Shown: positions 11,337-12,417 of the stretch, piece by piece
Layout: each line of letters opens with the position of its first letter
Position numbering within the stretch: the first letter of the stretch is position 1
Assembly: GCA_964365905.1 (NCBI GenBank)
Contig: CAYIRQ010000033.1
Coordinates: forward strand, 1-12,417
Source of the DNA: CAYIRQ01 sp964365905
Lineage (GTDB): Bacteria; Patescibacteriota; Gracilibacteria; Peribacterales; Peribacteraceae
DNA length: 12,417 nucleotides
Direction of reading: 5' to 3'
Notes under the pieces: generated by a model
Told to the model about the DNA's origin: nothing
Database searches by the model: none
What the model saw: the letters and a program-made list of their open reading frames with translations, nothing else
Program-made: the position numbers and the translations under genes

Positions 11337-12321
11337 AGAGGAGGAGAGCGATGAATTTTTGAGTCGTCGAGAGGAAAAGTGCGGGAATACCAAACGCAGC
11401 ACCGAGAGTGACGGTGAGAAGAATCACGGAACCAGGTCTCCATCCTTTGTTGATGAGGAGATGATGGAGGTGATCGTTTCCTCCGCGGAAAGGAGAAGCA
11501 CCTTTGAGCAGCCGTTCAGCGATAACAAAGAACGCATCGAGGATGGGGACGCCGAAGGCGAGCAGTAGTGTTGCCACTTTTCCGCCGGCATAGATACTGA
11601 GCATCCCAAGCATGAGTCCGAAGAACATGGAACCAGTGTCGCCGAGCACGGTTTTTCCACGCAGATCGAACGTGGCACTTGCGAACGCACAACCACATAC
11701 GATGAAGGCGATGAGAGCCACCTCGGGCTGAGAGACTCTGCTACTCAAGCTCAAGAGTCCGAGCGTGAAAGCGCCGAGTGCCGTGAGAATGCTCACTTGC
11801 CCCGGTACACCGTCGAGCCAGTTCGCGGCGTTCGTCGTGAGAGCAATCCAGGCGATGGTGAAGACGCCACTCCAGAGAGGGAGAGGGCCCACAAAAGTTG
11901 AAAGTTGCGGAAGAAAAACATCAAAAGTATCAAGCTTGATAATGCCGCCGAGTGGGTTCGTGATCGTGTAGATGCGCGTACCGGTTGTAAAGAGCACAAA
12001 ACCGATGAAGGCTTGAAGAAGCAGGCGAATCCATGATGGAAGTCTCCGAAGATCGTCCGTCAGTGTCATTGCCGCGAGGAGCACAATGCTTGCGAGAAGC
12101 CCATACTCTTGGAGCGACCACGGTGTGCGCGTGCTTGCGAACATGACCACGAACGCGACAACGGAAGCGATGCCGGTCGGGTAAGGGAGCCGGGCACGCG
12201 AAAGACCGTAGCGTTCCGGGTGGTCGAGCAGTCCCCATTTCGGAAAGAACTTCAGAGCGATAAAGTGGAGGAGGATGCAGAGGGCGAAGGCAGTGGCGCT
12301 GACAGTGAGAATGGAAGACAT
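11257..12321 (-). CDS. WecA/MraY-like undecaprenyl-phosphate glycosylphosphotransferase
   Basis: A polytopic membrane enzyme (about 10-11 helices, 354 residues) of the polyprenyl-phosphate N-acetylhexosamine-1-phosphate transferase family, which starts wall or surface glycan synthesis by loading a sugar phosphate on the lipid carrier. Motifs: LTDDLRR with the Asp pair 89-90, NAANWLDGVPG (164-174) as the conserved N-x-x-N-x-x-D-G loop, VLGDTGSMFFG (225-235), and FRGGNDHLHHLL with the His cluster 284-287. The loop 4-5 His motif and lack of MraY-specific sequence favour a WecA/TagO-type enzyme, but the sugar cannot be read. A TACACT -10 box lies 9 nt before the ATG. It overlaps the M23 gene by 80 bp at the 3' end. 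Confidence 0.93.
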   Translation of the reverse strand: MSSILTVSATAFALCILLHFIALKFFPKWGLLDHPERYGLSRARLPYPTGIASVVAFVVMFASTRTPWSLQEYGLLASIVLLAAMTLTDDLRRLPSWIRLLLQAFIGFVLFTTGTRIYTITNPLGGIIKLDTFDVFLPQLSTFVGPLPLWSGVFTIAWIALTTNAANWLDGVPGQVSILTALGAFTLGLLSLSSRVSQPEVALIAFIVCGCAFASATFDLRGKTVLGDTGSMFFGLMLGMLSIYAGGKVATLLLAFGVPILDAFFVIAERLLKGASPFRGGNDHLHHLLINKGWRPGSVILLTVTLGAAFGIPALFLSTTQKFIALLLFTALILALRIFARRTPSVSRSPPTPP

Positions 12322-12330
12322 CTGGAGATG

Positions 12331-12336
12331 AGTGTA
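12331..12336 (-). promoter_or_regulatory. -10 box of the glycosylphosphotransferase gene
   Basis: TACACT (12336-12331, minus strand) nine bases before ATG 12321; the same hexamer serves two other genes here. No good -35 box is seen; the upstream bases are the GAATTAA tandem repeat. Confidence 0.35.
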
Positions 12337-12349
12337 CGGCCAGATGGAA

Positions 12350-12377
12350 GAATTAAGAATTGAGAATTAAGAATTAC
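12350..12377 (+). repeat. Four tandem 7-bp repeats
   Basis: GAATTAA, GAATTGA, GAATTAA, GAATTAC in perfect register, within the divergent promoter region of the glycosylphosphotransferase gene and ruvC. The second unit contributes part of the ruvC -35 box. Confidence 0.8.
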
Positions 12378-12387
12378 GGGCTACCAT
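12360..12387 (+). promoter_or_regulatory. Probable promoter of ruvC
   Basis: TTGAGA (12360-12365), a 16-nt spacer, TACCAT (12382-12387), then six bases to ATG 12394. Leaderless spacing as at other genes in the window. Confidence 0.4.
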
Positions 12388-12393
12388 TGTGAT

Positions 12394-12417
12394 ATGCGTA
12401 TCCTCGGTATCGACCCC
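12394..12417 (+). CDS. ruvC: RuvC Holliday-junction endonuclease, first eight codons
   Basis: Only MRILGIDP is inside the window. This is the usual N-terminus of RuvC, where the Asp is the first catalytic acidic residue of its RNase H-like fold. The preceding promoter at leaderless spacing supports this start. Eight residues are too few for certainty; other RNase H-like proteins such as YqgF begin similarly. Confidence 0.7.

Overview
The window looks like a bacterial chromosome fragment of moderate GC. It suits a small-genome Patescibacteria/CPR lineage, possibly Peribacteria- or Peregrinibacteria-like. That assignment is an inference from short intergenic gaps, -10 boxes lying only 6-10 nt before ATG codons with almost no Shine-Dalgarno sequences, and the gene mix. 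TGA, TAG and TAA all serve as stops, so UGA is not recoded here.

Layout. 27-764: short-chain dehydrogenase whose frame is open to the window edge. 932-1132: small basic ORF behind a near-consensus promoter. 1125-2105 (-): ClpP/crotonase-fold serine dehydrogenase proteinase. 2350-2425 (-): tRNA-Ala(UGC). 2440-2519: two stacked hairpins. 2619-4218: pdxS and pdxT, the two subunits of PLP synthase, separated by a palindromic repeat. pdxT carries a perfect 32-bp palindrome inside its coding sequence. 4227-4769 (-): unknown protein.

4837-8793 is an accessory region in which almost every gene is damaged. It holds a tRNA-Ile fragment fused to the C-terminal part of a large serine recombinase, which runs antisense through an intact tRNA-Ile(GAU). 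The two tRNA copies form a perfect 66-bp inverted repeat. Next come a small conserved-looking protein, a strong promoter feeding a structured RNA candidate, a DUF3800 protein, a PIN-domain protein lacking its first catalytic Asp and its antitoxin, and an ABC exporter missing about half its length including Walker A. Last is a REP-associated tyrosine transposase (RAYT) with an in-frame TGA, flanked on both sides by GTAG-footed palindromes.

The rest is housekeeping: a TsaE-HD fusion (8788-9849, -) carrying a repeat-derived in-frame insertion, a membrane-anchored M23 peptidase (9900-11336), a WecA/MraY-type glycosylphosphotransferase (11257-12321, -) overlapping it tail to tail by 80 bp, and the first eight codons of ruvC (12394 onward).

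Three themes stand out: palindromic elements that have entered coding sequence in frame (pdxT, tsaE) near a RAYT that may have mobilised them; an island of truncated genes bounded at its left by the tRNA-Ile inverted repeat; and promoters that imply leaderless transcripts across the window. PdxST makes pyridoxal 5'-phosphate. TsaE belongs to the t6A tRNA-modification pathway. The M23 peptidase and the glycosylphosphotransferase both act at the cell envelope.
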